22,652 nt of DNA from a virus. The stretch covers positions 1 through 22,652 of IMG/VR virus record IMGVR_UViG_3300032073_000280. One strand, 5' to 3'. A model generated the notes under the pieces. It was not told the DNA's origin, did no database searches, and saw only the letters and a program-made list of their open reading frames with translations. Below, one piece after another: positions 6,901 through 16,701 of this stretch; position 1 is the stretch's first letter; each line of letters begins with the position of its first letter. Both the position numbers and the translations under genes were made by a program.

Positions 6901-9900
6901 TCATCATACTCCTCTGCTACAACACCTACCAAACAATTTTCTTGCATTGATAAGTTTTTAATCCTGAACATTTTTGCAATATCCCATCCATGACGAGGAC
7001 TTTCAATACGAATTAATTGTCCTGGAAGTAGATTAATTCCAGAAGGTCGCATAGTAAAAGATATTTCTCTATTAAAACGAGATTTATCTAATTTTTGCTT
7101 AACCATCATTCTACCATTAAAATAATTTGTAATACCCGCCGCAGTAAAGTTTGTAGATTTAACTATTCCTCTATCTGCTCTTAAATAGTTGGAGTCAAAG
7201 AAAGAGATGGATCTACTATCAAAGTGTAACATAGGATCAGGAATATTAGCAGATAAAGAGTTATATGCTTTATCTAGTCCAGAGTCTTTTATAGTAATGC
7301 TTCCTATTAAATCTTCGTCAGTTATATACCTAGTTCGTAAGTCTCTTTCTGATACAGAAGCTGCATCCCAGGTACCTCCTCCTGCAGTATTTGTAAATAA
7401 TACATCGGATTCTTGTGCAGATCTTGTTACTTCTACTTCTAACTTATACTTACCATCTACATAAGAAAGCATACCATTAAAGTGTTCAAGCAATCCTTTT
7501 ATATTGTCAAACACTGGCTTGTTATTTTCAATCTTTATACTACCTTGGTGACGAGTAGCGTATCGTTGATCTTGACTATTCCAACCTAAGTAAGCCCAAT
7601 ACTTACAATCGTCTGAATCGTATAAAGAATATGTAACAGGGTTCCCTATTTTTTCAGATTCTATTTGTAATTCAGCATCTCCGGATCCTGTAGTACCTGA
7701 GGAATCTGCTATTTTATCTAGTGCAAACTTACTTCCATAAGTAATGTAATCTCCATTACTATTCCAAGCACTTTGAACACCTGCAGAAGTAATTCTTTCT
7801 AACCTAACATTAGTTTCATCAGTACTATAAATTACGTCGCCTACCTCTCTTGATCTCCAATCATTCCATCTATGGGTTAATTTACCAATACAATCAGTAA
7901 AAGTTACTTTTTTAGTAGCAGTATTATAGGAGGTAACAGTACCCTGCCATTTAAAGCCTCCAGAACTATGTCGATACTCATAAACAGTTCCTACCGCAGG
8001 AGCGACACTTACATCGCCTCCTGATAAACGTAATTGTACTGTGACATCTGAGGGAGTATCACAAATTTGTGCTGCGTATAAAAAGCTATCGAGGTCTATG
8101 TCATCCATACTAATATTAGGGCCATACCTAACGTCCGTCAAATAATCTAACAGTATTAAAGCAAAATTATTACTCGCTCTAATGTCTGTTCCCGCAACAC
8201 TTGAGCCTCCTATTCTACTAGTAGCATCTACTATATCTGTTGCTCGTACTATTCTTACAGCTTCTCCTGGTTTGGGCATATCAATACTAGACTGAAAAGG
8301 TTGTTCTAAAGTAACTACTTTAGTAGTTCCATTGTAGTCTGTTATTTTTCTTTTTATTATTTGATGTCCGTTAGCTCTAATTTTTGTTACCTCTAACCAC
8401 ATATTATTGTAAAAATTATCGGTACCACTAGCTCCAGAACTTAGAGTTACTTTATTAGTAACAAGTATTGTATTAGCAACAGCTTCTCCTGGATTGCCCA
8501 ATGCCATAGCAGCACTTCCGTCGTAGTAAGCATGCTTAAAAGTTAAACTAGTACCGTTTAATGAAATATTAGTATTGTTACTTCTAAGCGCATTACCGTT
8601 GTAATTAGCAGAAGTAGTATTAGGATTAGTTGTTGTTATAAACTGACCTAAAGTATCTGGCTCTCCAGAAGTAAAGTAATCTCCGAAACCTGTGGGAGCA
8701 TTACTTGTTGTGTATACTAAAGCACTATTTACTGCAGCGGGAGTTGCACTTACTTGAGTAACGCCTATTTCAGCTACAGTAAGGCTGGTTACTTCTGTTA
8801 CATCATGCCCCAGCATATGCCACTTTTTACTAGAATCAGTGTTGTGCTGCATATAAAATTTACCTGCAGTTACAAGAGAAGCGGCTTCATCTGAAGTTAT
8901 ATCCCATCTATATCTGTAGTGGGTTCTTCCGATGCTATCGTAAAGATGCCATTTATCCTTAATTTTGCAGTTTAATTTTAAAGTACCATTATCAGAAGTT
9001 TTAAATAAGTCTACTATATCTCCTAGTTTAAAATCAGCGTTGGCTTCAGAAGAAAACTGAGCATCATCGTGTGCAAAACTATTATCATAATTATAACATG
9101 AAATCATTTTTCCTTTAATAGTATATTCCATAGGAGGAATTGAAGATTCTCCAGGAGCTACTACACATTGTCTGGCTACATAAGCGGTATCTAATAGTCT
9201 GTGATTAGGCCCCCAGTACTTTACATCGTTTGCTCTTTCATCCGAATAAAAATCTTTTTGCAGTTTAAATCCTGTACCTGAGGCTAGTTGAGTTAACATA
9301 GGAGAAGCCGTTTGATTAACTATTCCATTATGAAACTCCAAGTATTGTTCGAGAGGTTGTTCAAGTTTTAAAACTCTTTCATGGGTAATCCCTGCTCCTC
9401 CTTGATTGCCTCCTGTAACAGAAGTACCTTGTCTGCCGTTAGGCATTCCAATAGGAAATAGTATACTTTGAATACTTTGAGTAGGATAAGCGCTTCCATC
9501 TCCGCCTTCAGATATATCAATTATATTTTGTAGTTGTTGGCTAGTTATCTGTATAGGCCCATAAGCAGTATTATAAGTTATGGCAGTTGTATTGTCTGTT
9601 AATCCTTCAAAGCCTGTATTAGGCTCTCCCATTAAAACATCGCCTTTATCTTGCCTACCGTAGCATACTAAATCAGTTTCTGCAGAAGCTGCCCTAGCTA
9701 GCTTATCTGGGCCATCTACACATACTAAAGACCCATCGTCTAAGTATAAATTCATAACACTTTGAATAGGCCCTTCTGAAATAGCGTCTACTATCCAAAC
9801 CGTGTCTGAAGTATCTGCAGTAGATCCTATATCTGCAAATACAGGATTTCCTTTAACTCTTCTAACTCCATAAACAGTAGGAAGATATTTGGCTGCTATA

Positions 9901-11225
9901 TCCATACGTAGATTGACTTCTCGTACTACGTCTACCATATACTTTTCTTGACGTTTTCCGCCAAACCACCAACCATTTATATCCACCTGCCGTGATTCTT
10001 CTACTTGATCGTCATACTTTAGTAGTAAATTAATAGCTCTTTCTGACCACATAAATCCATAGTCACCGGCATACGCGGGTTTAAGAGTAGCAGCTGAGTT
10101 AGGCTCTCCTTTAGGAGTAAGAGCTTGATGAAAATCTGCAGAAGTTAATCTTCCTGATAACCGTTTAAAATCTCCCCAATGGCTTTTACATCCCCAAGTC
10201 ATTTCAGCAGACTGAGGGTTTTCTTTATAAGTTGCAGTAGTAACTATACCTTGAAAAAGTAGAATAGCTTCATCTCCTGCAGTATTATTACTATCTGCAA
10301 TCGGCTCCCCTGTTACTTCATCTAAAAATATTTTCCATATCCATACTTGTCTATTAACATAATTGGTGGGCATAGTACCTTGTAACAGGTAATTTACTTC
10401 TTCACTATTAAGAGTTATTCCTTGTGTTTCAGACACTGAACCAAAATAAGCATTATTATAAGTTCTAGCACTTCCTCCAGTTACTAAAGCTCCATCTACA
10501 AGAACGGCATTAATAGTTTTGCCTCCATTAGTAAAACTTGTTATTCTTGCATAGTTGAATAACGTCATAACTTCGTTATCTGGAAGACTTTGAGGAGCAG
10601 AAAGTACTAAATTATTTCCTGACCAAGAAGCAACTTCTAAGTGTCCTGAAGTACTTGCGCCTTCTACTAGTAGTCCTGCAACTCTATTTGTAGTAGTATA
10701 ATTATCTACAGTTACACTACTACTATCACTAGTAGTACCATTGACTGCTACAGTTCCTATAGGGATTTTAATTTTGTCATCTTCTCTAAAGCCTTCTGCA
10801 GAGTAATTTACAGTAGTAGAAGTTAAAGTGATAGTACTTCCAGAACTGTTATCTGTATAAGTATAGTCGCCTTTTATTTGTATATGAGGAGCAGTAGCGT
10901 CCAATATAATATTGGCATTGCCCATTTTTACCTGTGTAGACTCTGATAATGTGCCGACTTTCTTAACTCTATTAGCTATGTAGTTTTGTATAGGATTAGT
11001 TGCTCCTGCTGCAGTAGTAGATCCATCTTGAAATTTAATATCAAAAGGAGCATCTGTAAAATAAGCATACTTTTCTGCACTTGTATCAAATTTTAAAGCC
11101 TCGTTAGGAGGAGTTATATCTTCTTCTAAAGCTGGGCGCTCAAACTTAACCAAATGAGCATATCTAAATGGCTTATTTTCATATAAATGTTTCTTTAAAG
11201 TTTGATTTCTATCTAAACGTCCCAT
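3942..11225 (-). CDS. Giant tail tip protein: J-like core, FN3, fibre modules and collagen-like repeats
   Basis: This 2427-residue protein probably forms the central tail tip and its fibre. Residues 1-470 are an extra N-terminal region. The lambda J-like core follows: AISEGPIQSVMNLYLDDG near 480, VRYGPNISMDDIDLDSF near 1035-1050, and LEHFNGMLSYVDGKYKLEV, then a long block ending near 1450 with NLLPGQLIRIES. An FN3 domain spans about 1465-1555. Five diverged fibre modules, opening like VYIYKRTA, begin near 1588, 1681, 1995, 2061 and 2165, with Ig-like stretches between the second and third. Collagen-like Gly-X-Y runs lie at 2141-2161 and 2248-2325, then a C-terminal beta domain of about 100 residues. 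The ATG overlaps the upstream stop (TAATG), with the strong site GAGGAGG inside the end of the upstream gene. It is about twice the length of lambda J. Confidence 0.88.
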   Translation of the reverse strand: MGRLDRNQTLKKHLYENKPFRYAHLVKFERPALEEDITPPNEALKFDTSAEKYAYFTDAPFDIKFQDGSTTAAGATNPIQNYIANRVKKVGTLSESTQVKMGNANIILDATAPHIQIKGDYTYTDNSSGSTITLTSTTVNYSAEGFREDDKIKIPIGTVAVNGTTSDSSSVTVDNYTTTNRVAGLLVEGASTSGHLEVASWSGNNLVLSAPQSLPDNEVMTLFNYARITSFTNGGKTINAVLVDGALVTGGSARTYNNAYFGSVSETQGITLNSEEVNYLLQGTMPTNYVNRQVWIWKIFLDEVTGEPIADSNNTAGDEAILLFQGIVTTATYKENPQSAEMTWGCKSHWGDFKRLSGRLTSADFHQALTPKGEPNSAATLKPAYAGDYGFMWSERAINLLLKYDDQVEESRQVDINGWWFGGKRQEKYMVDVVREVNLRMDIAAKYLPTVYGVRRVKGNPVFADIGSTADTSDTVWIVDAISEGPIQSVMNLYLDDGSLVCVDGPDKLARAASAETDLVCYGRQDKGDVLMGEPNTGFEGLTDNTTAITYNTAYGPIQITSQQLQNIIDISEGGDGSAYPTQSIQSILFPIGMPNGRQGTSVTGGNQGGAGITHERVLKLEQPLEQYLEFHNGIVNQTASPMLTQLASGTGFKLQKDFYSDERANDVKYWGPNHRLLDTAYVARQCVVAPGESSIPPMEYTIKGKMISCYNYDNSFAHDDAQFSSEANADFKLGDIVDLFKTSDNGTLKLNCKIKDKWHLYDSIGRTHYRYRWDITSDEAASLVTAGKFYMQHNTDSSKKWHMLGHDVTEVTSLTVAEIGVTQVSATPAAVNSALVYTTSNAPTGFGDYFTSGEPDTLGQFITTTNPNTTSANYNGNALRSNNTNISLNGTSLTFKHAYYDGSAAMALGNPGEAVANTILVTNKVTLSSGASGTDNFYNNMWLEVTKIRANGHQIIKRKITDYNGTTKVVTLEQPFQSSIDMPKPGEAVRIVRATDIVDATSRIGGSSVAGTDIRASNNFALILLDYLTDVRYGPNISMDDIDLDSFLYAAQICDTPSDVTVQLRLSGGDVSVAPAVGTVYEYRHSSGGFKWQGTVTSYNTATKKVTFTDCIGKLTHRWNDWRSREVGDVIYSTDETNVRLERITSAGVQSAWNSNGDYITYGSKFALDKIADSSGTTGSGDAELQIESEKIGNPVTYSLYDSDDCKYWAYLGWNSQDQRYATRHQGSIKIENNKPVFDNIKGLLEHFNGMLSYVDGKYKLEVEVTRSAQESDVLFTNTAGGGTWDAASVSERDLRTRYITDEDLIGSITIKDSGLDKAYNSLSANIPDPMLHFDSRSISFFDSNYLRADRGIVKSTNFTAAGITNYFNGRMMVKQKLDKSRFNREISFTMRPSGINLLPGQLIRIESPRHGWDIAKMFRIKNLSMQENCLVGVVAEEYDDSVYRISPPQTSRFAIEQESTINPTYPNAPTSLSATDGTYKGRVRLTWTAPNPYNLANTGEYEIWRSTSNNRNNAVLVGLSPAGSTSYEDNVPAGTYYYWIRARNQQPKQKTRSGNSLKYYHSAYNPTSSTGGEAGSTTDVVDGATGTSNAIIYAYKRAASTPSDDPGTVTVTLATGTITSPSGDALGNNWKKTVPASSDSAAGDDIYWCAATASGTGTTDDIVSANWSDPKVLTAEGLRAETVYIYKRTATNSTPALPSGDTTYQFSNHSVTQWGTQNDWDTTLPTSSNSYLWISFATAAGRKNATQDTIPASEWAAAKLMATDGVSSRTVDLTASPQVFVYGEDTDTVTGTSTSTITATARNTEGTVYYRWFKNGSYLGDGVTGSSYTYTPTTNSGNMPEIIKVEINETSQTTNAALASDQISLSALKAGSDAITTVLSNDTHSIPRTAAGSDDYTGSGTTIRAWWGNIPLEIGSGAGTFTVTITDDTNITKGSLSGSNGAYVYTVGNASGMTAATASVTYTIVARKQGGQSQTITRTQTFSRVQDGDSGKNVNIVFARSASQPATPNANGMNVPNSPIQWYDNPPSGTAPLWASKGVTAINGNAFAWGSPYRAEGSAIAEVYAFRKNSNAGLSGGSYNFTNNTLTPPTNWSTSQPSITANNDVIYSGVGLASGAPTDTAASITWQGSAANIAQRVDGTPGTNGTPGSAGAAGTPGGDGNSVAIMFIFKRASSQPTTPSGSTFNFSNMTWSGLSGWYDNIDSVGGSDTTPIWQSRAMFVHIDGGSSSPGPNSAGWSTPKSVYKAGVDGTNGTNGTNGTNGSPGTNGSPGTNGSPGPTGPTGPGGPTGSTGSTGPQGIQGATGPGGTPGGTGAPGPQGSAGGNGWSVSCSHNTIAFYDTSTGTGTGGSPSAQTVYLYANNGGTTQNTSFTVTPASTYNTFTVAGTLGTGWSGLSTGSFSSQSIQSLDHSGSGVTIYVTITRIVTK
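4251..4484 (-). repeat. Collagen-like Gly-X-Y domain, 26 triplets (residues 2248-2325 of the tip protein)
   Basis: Glycine occupies every third position without interruption over 26 triplets. The triplets are GVD, four GTN, alternating GSP and GTN, then GPT, GPG, GST, GPQ, GIQ, GAT, GTP, GGT, GAP, GSA and GGN types. Five prolines are in the Y position (three GSP, one GTP, one GAP) and seven in the X position. Such runs form triple helices that stiffen trimeric phage fibres. Confidence 0.92.
4392..4472 (-). repeat. Tandem DNA repeat: three 18-bp units then three 9-bp units
   Basis: Three 18-bp units start at 4392, 4410 and 4428 (the third with two base changes) and encode GTN-GSP pairs. They are followed by 9-bp units at 4446, 4455 and 4464 encoding GTN. 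Nucleotide identity between units is higher than the protein needs, which suggests recent expansion by slippage. Gain or loss of a unit keeps the reading frame. Confidence 0.9.
4743..4805 (-). repeat. Short collagen-like Gly-X-Y run, 7 triplets (residues 2141-2161 of the tip protein)
   Basis: Seven perfect Gly-X-Y triplets (GTP, GTN, GTP, GSA, GAA, GTP, GGD) link the fourth and fifth fibre modules. Three of the seven have proline in the Y position. It is probably a short triple-helical hinge or spacer. Confidence 0.85.
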
Positions 11226-11950
11226 TACGGTAGTGCCTCCTCTAGCTTAAGTCCAAACTTATATAAGTTATTAGTATTTAAAGAATATTCCTGTGTCTTA
11301 TTTGTATTTATAACCCTAATCTTAGGTTTGGTGAATTCTAATTCTGCTCCATTTGATACTTCGTACTGTAAAGGAGGATTGAAAGAAAGCCTTTTCTGTC
11401 CACTAGATAGTGCTCCTACATCCGTATCATGACTTGCATTAGTTTCATATCGTGTAACCATATAAGTTTTTAAATGGTTAGAGTTGCTACTATCAATAAT
11501 ATTAAATATATCACCAACTTGCGGAGTACCAGCACCGCCATAAGTTATTTTCATGTATGTTTTTCCTGCGGCTACTGCTGCTCCATCTGCTGCTTGAACA
11601 GGATTACTTGCATTATCTGCATTAAAAGCTGAATACTGAGGTAAGTAAACAAAGAAAGGTTTCAAAGATCCTTGCATAGCCATCAAAAAGGAATTAACAG
11701 GATCAAATTCTGCGCGAGTCAGAGGGTTATAAGTTATTGCTATATCCCAATTTTGACCTGCTACAGATCTAGTTATAACTCTACCGGAGTGAGTTCGACT
11801 AACAATAGTGGGTTGTTTAGAAGTAAATTTTACACTAGCAAACCCAGGTCCCGTAGTGCCTGTTTCAGACCCTGCAGTATTTACTCCTGCTAAACCAGAA
11901 TCTAAAATTCTATTAGTAGGATCAGGTAATATATCCATGTAATTGGCCAT
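11225..11950 (-). CDS. Distal tail / minor tail protein at the tape measure-tip junction
   Basis: This 241-residue soluble protein lies between the tape measure and the tip protein, where lambda has gpM and many siphophages have the distal tail protein (Dit). Visible stretches include PTIVSRTHSGRVITRSVAG and NWDIAITYNPLTRAEFDPV, a beta-rich pattern seen in minor tail proteins that contact the tube end. A small insertion-like loop around residues 115-140 is rich in Ala, Asn and Asp. Overlaps of 1 nt on each side couple it to both neighbours. The exact family (Dit or gpM) cannot be fixed without a profile search; the assignment rests mostly on gene order. Confidence 0.65.
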   Translation of the reverse strand: MANYMDILPDPTNRILDSGLAGVNTAGSETGTTGPGFASVKFTSKQPTIVSRTHSGRVITRSVAGQNWDIAITYNPLTRAEFDPVNSFLMAMQGSLKPFFVYLPQYSAFNADNASNPVQAADGAAVAAGKTYMKITYGGAGTPQVGDIFNIIDSSNSNHLKTYMVTRYETNASHDTDVGALSSGQKRLSFNPPLQYEVSNGAELEFTKPKIRVINTNKTQEYSLNTNNLYKFGLKLEEALP

Positions 11951-14900
11951 TAGTAACTATCTCCCAAAGCCATTGTGTCTAAACCTTCTAAGAAAGTTTC
12001 TCCTTGATTATTTGCGGCTTCCCTTATCATATTAATAATATTTCCTCTTTGAGAAACTAAAGTCTCTTCCATATTTGCGGCATCGATAGCATTTATATTA
12101 AAGGTTACGTTAGGAGTAGCTACCTCAGCATCCGCTTCATCATTAGCCATTATTTGTCCTGGTACTTCTGGTACGAATAACTCAGGTCCTTGTTCTCCTA
12201 CTACGTAAGCAGCTCCGCCGGTTGCCCTATATTTTGCTCCAACAAAAGCGGTTCTAGTAAAATCTGAAGCACTAGTTCCTCGACCTCTTTCGCCTCTCAT
12301 GTATCCTAATTCGCCTCCTGCCCTGCTTCCTGCTACATCTACTTTATTACTTCTAGAACCAACACTTATAGAAGGAGGACTCTTCGCACCTCCTGCAGAG
12401 CCGCCTCCTTGATAGCTCATACCAGAAATGATAGCTAATTGAGCCGCCCCTAAAGCTAGAACGAATCCCGTCATTATACCTCTAAAAACAGGGCCGAAAC
12501 CACCTGGATCTGCCCATACATTCATAACACCCATTGCGGTTGCCATTATTGTTTGTGCTATCATCATCTTCTTGTTTAAATCAAAGGATTTCTTTTTCTG
12601 GGCTTCTTTCTTCTTTTCAAGAGCCGCAATCATTTGCTCGCCTTTCTTAGTTCCACCATACATTTTTTTCGCTGAAGCTATTTGCCTATCAATTGCTGCT
12701 TCTTGCATTTTTGACTTAGCAGCCATTAGACCAAAGACACTAGACATTGCTCCTGCAACCGCCCCTACACCTGCTGCCACTGCAGATACTTTTCCTCCAA
12801 CATCTAGGCTTTCCCAGGCAGTCCCAAATCTCTGCATGAACCCGCCACCATCTTCATCTCCCAGTGCATCTCGAAAGCCCTTAAAAGAATCTGATCCCAT
12901 TAAATCTGATATTGCGGAGAAGTTGGCCGTCATGGTAGTTCCTGCATTTGCTAAAGCTTCAAAAATAGGGGCTTGTTCAGTCCCTAGAGACGCTAATTGT
13001 GCAAAAGAATCACTAAATAAAGAGCCTGCGGCAGCTGCTTTATCTCCAAAACCTAAATTGGCCCTTATATCAATAGGACCTAAGTGGTCTAATTCATTTT
13101 GTGCAGCCTCTGCCGCATCTTTAGCATTTAGTCCAGCACCTTGATACTCTTTTGTGGTTTTTTCTAAGAAATTAGTTTCTGCCTGTGCTCTTGCATCCGC
13201 AAAAACATTCATTACTCTAGTCGCATATTTTCGTATGCCGCTTCCTGAACCGGCCGCTCCGGTTCCTTCGCCTAGCATGGAGCGTAAAGAAGCTAAACGC
13301 AACTTTTGTTTTTCTAGCTTTAATTCGGTTTTTGAGCCTTTAAGAGTTTGATCAGCAACATCTCTTTGTAGTTCATAGACTTTAGCCATTTCGTTAGGTA
13401 GAGTATCTAAAGAATCTATAACATCTTGAATGGCGCCTTGATCGTCAGGATCCGCTAATTTCTTTGCAGCTTTAAGTTCTTCTCTTAGCAAAACTAATTT
13501 TGCCTTCATTAACCTTTCTTCTATATCTATCTTGTCCTTAGTCATCTGCATTTCTTTTTCTAGCAACTCTTCTCTTCTAGCAGCAAACTTATTAAAGTGC
13601 CTTAGTTCATCAGCTGCAGTTGCATCAATCCCCTGCCTTCCAAGTCCTCCAGTAGCTTTGGACAGTGCAAGTTGATTTTGTGACTCTTTCTCTGCTAAAC
13701 TTAATAAGGTTTTTTGAGCTTGTATAGATTGACCTTTTATATCTAATAGTTTCTTTGCGTACTCTATAGTTCTTACTGTAACTCTAGCTGCTTTTTCGTC
13801 TGTACTCAATTTTTGTTCTTCTAAGTTTTTTTGCTCTGTAAGGAGATCTCCATGCTTCTTCATTTCTTCTGTTTTGTCTTTTTCTAGTTGCTTTCCTAGT
13901 TCCTTTAGTCTATTCGTTTCATCTTCACCTTTTGCCATACTCATGCGATACGCCAAATTTGCTTCTCGGGCCTTTATATCGAACATAGTAGTTTCTTCTA
14001 ATAACTGTAGTTCCTTATTTACCCCCTCTAGCTTTTTCTTACGTAACTGTTCTTCTTTTCGCATATGAGCATGAACACCGGCTGGAGTTCCTGCCCGTTT
14101 AGCTAAATCTCCCATTTCTTTGGTTTCACGACCTAGAAGCTTTACTTCAGCTTTATTCTTTATTAGATCCGCGTTCATTTCCTTGAGATGTGCTACCCAT
14201 AATCCTAGTAAGTCTGCGTTTTGTAATCCCTCTCTACCAAAAATCCTTGACATATCAGTAGCTTCTAACATATTCTGTATTATCGTCTGACCCATCACGT
14301 CTACTTTTTCTGAGCCCACTCCTGCTAAACCGGCTCGAATATCCTCAAAACCTTTGGCCATTGTACCAAATTTTTCAATAGTTTTTGAAAATCGAGTAGT
14401 TTCTTTAGACGCTAATTTATTGGATTCTCCATAAGCTTCGGAGGCCGAAGCAGCTAATCCATCATAAGTATTAACTATTTGATCGAAGGGTTTTCTAATC
14501 AACTTAATTTGCGTGTCTAACTGGCCCATAGTTCGTAAGCCTTCTTTTCCTATATTTTCACGCAATGCTTTTAATTTCTCAACTTGAGGGGCTCCTACTC
14601 CTCCCTCCTTAAACATTCTTGAATTTTGTATTTCTTTAATACTAGCGTTAAGAACGAATTTCAAACTCTTCGTAGCCATTTTTCCTTTAACTTGTTCATG
14701 TCGTTCCCACATTGGCTCCATAGCTGCAATAGCATCTCTGGCACTTTGAATTGCTATTTTTTGCTGCGCAATAGCACCCTTGTTAGCATCCTCCTCAAAA
14801 CTACCTTTTACCAAAGTACCTGAGTCTTGAAGCTCCTGTAACTCCTTGAGTTTCTTCTCGGCATTCTCTAAAGCTACTTCTCTTTCCGCTTCTGCCACTA

Positions 14901-16701
14901 ACAGTAATTGAAAAGCAGCAGACACAGCTTTATTAAAAGAATCTTGAATCCTGTTTAATCCAGATTCAATTTCTGAAAGAATACCTTGCATACCCCTAAA
15001 GCCTGCCATCATTCCTTCACCGCTGGCGACTCCAAATTTATCCATTACTTCCATAACAGAATCAGAAGTGTCTTGTATAGTATGGAAAGACTCTACAACT
15101 TCGTCTGCAGTCTTTTGAACTTCAGTTTTTGTTTTTTGAAAGAATTCAGATATGTAAGGCCATAACATAGATACCACACTAACAAGGAGTCCTATAGGTC
15201 CTAACATTGCCATGAATCCAGTGCCAAGGAATCTTGCAGCTGTTCCTGCACTGTACATTACAGTTCTTCCCGCATTCAGAGTTTTATTCATGGTAGTAAC
15301 AGTTTTAAGACCATCTAAATTTTGTCTATGATAAGATCCTACTTCTTTTCTTAAGTGTTTAAATCCTTTTATCATCTTACCTCTAGAGGCGTTTTCCAAA
15401 GCGTCTGCCTTAGCCGCGGCGTGTTTAGTTTTTAGGGAATCTTCTTGGACGTGTGTTATAGATTGAGTTGCAGTCTGAAGGTTTGCTAGTTCAGCTGTAG
15501 CTGTTTTATACTCTTTTGTATTCTCTTTACCTGCGGCTGCTAAGTCTGCTACTTTCTTTTTATAAATTCCAATAGAACTAGTAGAACTTCTTAAAGCAGT
15601 ATCTAACTTAGCTTGATCGTCTGTACCGTCTGCTAGTGCCGCGCCATAGGCTTTCATTCCTGCAGCTCCTTTTAAAGCTGCAATATTTGCAATAGCTGTT
15701 TGTTTAGTCGTTCCAGCAATTTCACTTGCTGCAGCTTTAGCTGAGTTAGCAGCACCATACATAAAAGGAACTAATTGCTTAGATATTGTAGAACCAAAAA
15801 TAGTTATAACACCTATCAGAGCACCCATATTATTAGATAAGGCGGATATAAAAGGAATTAAAAACTTATTAAGTAAAGTTAATCCTTCTTTTTGTAAATT
15901 TGATAAAGCTGCAGCTAATCGATCATAGGGGTTAGGATCTAACTTTTCAGCTAAAGCTCCAAACTTTGCGATACCTTGCTCTGCGGTTGCATTCATGAAA
16001 GCTTGTACTCTTTCAAATTGAGTAAGATCATCCGCAGTTTTTCCTAGTGTAGTGGCGTACTTTTCTGTGGCATCATCTAAACGAACCATGATACCTAATT
16101 CGTCCAAAATTTCAGGCTCTAACTTAGCAACACCTCTAGTCAACCTATCTAAGGCGTCTGTCATGTCCCGACCCAAAGCGATTGAAGCTCCTCTAGCTAC
16201 AATAGTTAATTTCTCCATTTGAGCAGTACTAAAACCAGAAGAGATTCCTAAAGCCATTGAACGCATGGCTTGATCTGTAGAAACGGCATAACCACTAACT
16301 TCTTGTAATCTTTCTGAAGCATAAGTGAGGTTTCTACCCGCAGCAGCTCCAACCATCTTTAACCCTGCAGCTACAGACTCTAACTGTGCGGCTCTTCGTA
16401 AAGCGTCAAAAGCAGCTGTAGCAGCAAAAACATTCGCCGCTAAAGTGGCATAAGCACCAACGAGTCCGGAAGAACCAGACCCGATAGCTTGATTCATTTT
16501 TGAAAAGCCTTTTGCAGAGGATAAATTACTTTGAAAAATACCTTTTTCTCTTCGATTATAATTATCTTGAGATTTACCAGCATTTTTTCGGGCACGATCA
16601 GTTCTTTCAACACCGTCAGCGACAGCATCTATATCTTTACGTACTACTTTGAAACCTTTTGCAGTTGCTTTTATTTCAAATATTAATGATTCAGTAGCCA
16701 C
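11950..16701 (-). CDS. Tail tape measure protein
   Basis: This 1583-residue protein follows the chaperone pair, as tape measures do. It is largely helical and charged, with long coiled-coil-like regions (about residues 560-1150). Hydrophobic segments lie at about 78-101, 276-307 and 485-515, and again at 1300-1328 and 1377-1428; these may be used for membrane passage of DNA. Near the C-terminus YVVGEQGPELFVPEVPG (about 1505) matches the GExGPE motif common in tape measure proteins. The start is GTG, with the upstream stop overlapping as TAGTG. At about 1.5 angstrom per residue (a known rule) the tail would be near 240 nm. No lysozyme or peptidase motif was noticed. Confidence 0.93.
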   Translation of the reverse strand: MATESLIFEIKATAKGFKVVRKDIDAVADGVERTDRARKNAGKSQDNYNRREKGIFQSNLSSAKGFSKMNQAIGSGSSGLVGAYATLAANVFAATAAFDALRRAAQLESVAAGLKMVGAAAGRNLTYASERLQEVSGYAVSTDQAMRSMALGISSGFSTAQMEKLTIVARGASIALGRDMTDALDRLTRGVAKLEPEILDELGIMVRLDDATEKYATTLGKTADDLTQFERVQAFMNATAEQGIAKFGALAEKLDPNPYDRLAAALSNLQKEGLTLLNKFLIPFISALSNNMGALIGVITIFGSTISKQLVPFMYGAANSAKAAASEIAGTTKQTAIANIAALKGAAGMKAYGAALADGTDDQAKLDTALRSSTSSIGIYKKKVADLAAAGKENTKEYKTATAELANLQTATQSITHVQEDSLKTKHAAAKADALENASRGKMIKGFKHLRKEVGSYHRQNLDGLKTVTTMNKTLNAGRTVMYSAGTAARFLGTGFMAMLGPIGLLVSVVSMLWPYISEFFQKTKTEVQKTADEVVESFHTIQDTSDSVMEVMDKFGVASGEGMMAGFRGMQGILSEIESGLNRIQDSFNKAVSAAFQLLLVAEAEREVALENAEKKLKELQELQDSGTLVKGSFEEDANKGAIAQQKIAIQSARDAIAAMEPMWERHEQVKGKMATKSLKFVLNASIKEIQNSRMFKEGGVGAPQVEKLKALRENIGKEGLRTMGQLDTQIKLIRKPFDQIVNTYDGLAASASEAYGESNKLASKETTRFSKTIEKFGTMAKGFEDIRAGLAGVGSEKVDVMGQTIIQNMLEATDMSRIFGREGLQNADLLGLWVAHLKEMNADLIKNKAEVKLLGRETKEMGDLAKRAGTPAGVHAHMRKEEQLRKKKLEGVNKELQLLEETTMFDIKAREANLAYRMSMAKGEDETNRLKELGKQLEKDKTEEMKKHGDLLTEQKNLEEQKLSTDEKAARVTVRTIEYAKKLLDIKGQSIQAQKTLLSLAEKESQNQLALSKATGGLGRQGIDATAADELRHFNKFAARREELLEKEMQMTKDKIDIEERLMKAKLVLLREELKAAKKLADPDDQGAIQDVIDSLDTLPNEMAKVYELQRDVADQTLKGSKTELKLEKQKLRLASLRSMLGEGTGAAGSGSGIRKYATRVMNVFADARAQAETNFLEKTTKEYQGAGLNAKDAAEAAQNELDHLGPIDIRANLGFGDKAAAAGSLFSDSFAQLASLGTEQAPIFEALANAGTTMTANFSAISDLMGSDSFKGFRDALGDEDGGGFMQRFGTAWESLDVGGKVSAVAAGVGAVAGAMSSVFGLMAAKSKMQEAAIDRQIASAKKMYGGTKKGEQMIAALEKKKEAQKKKSFDLNKKMMIAQTIMATAMGVMNVWADPGGFGPVFRGIMTGFVLALGAAQLAIISGMSYQGGGSAGGAKSPPSISVGSRSNKVDVAGSRAGGELGYMRGERGRGTSASDFTRTAFVGAKYRATGGAAYVVGEQGPELFVPEVPGQIMANDEADAEVATPNVTFNINAIDAANMEETLVSQRGNIINMIREAANNQGETFLEGLDTMALGDSY

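Noticed and set aside
12572-13144. A 190-codon open frame on the plus strand inside the tape measure gene
   Set aside because: It is antisense to a well-supported gene, its protein is low-complexity Ser/Pro/Ala-rich, it has no ribosome site, and its openness follows from the codon bias of the opposite strand.
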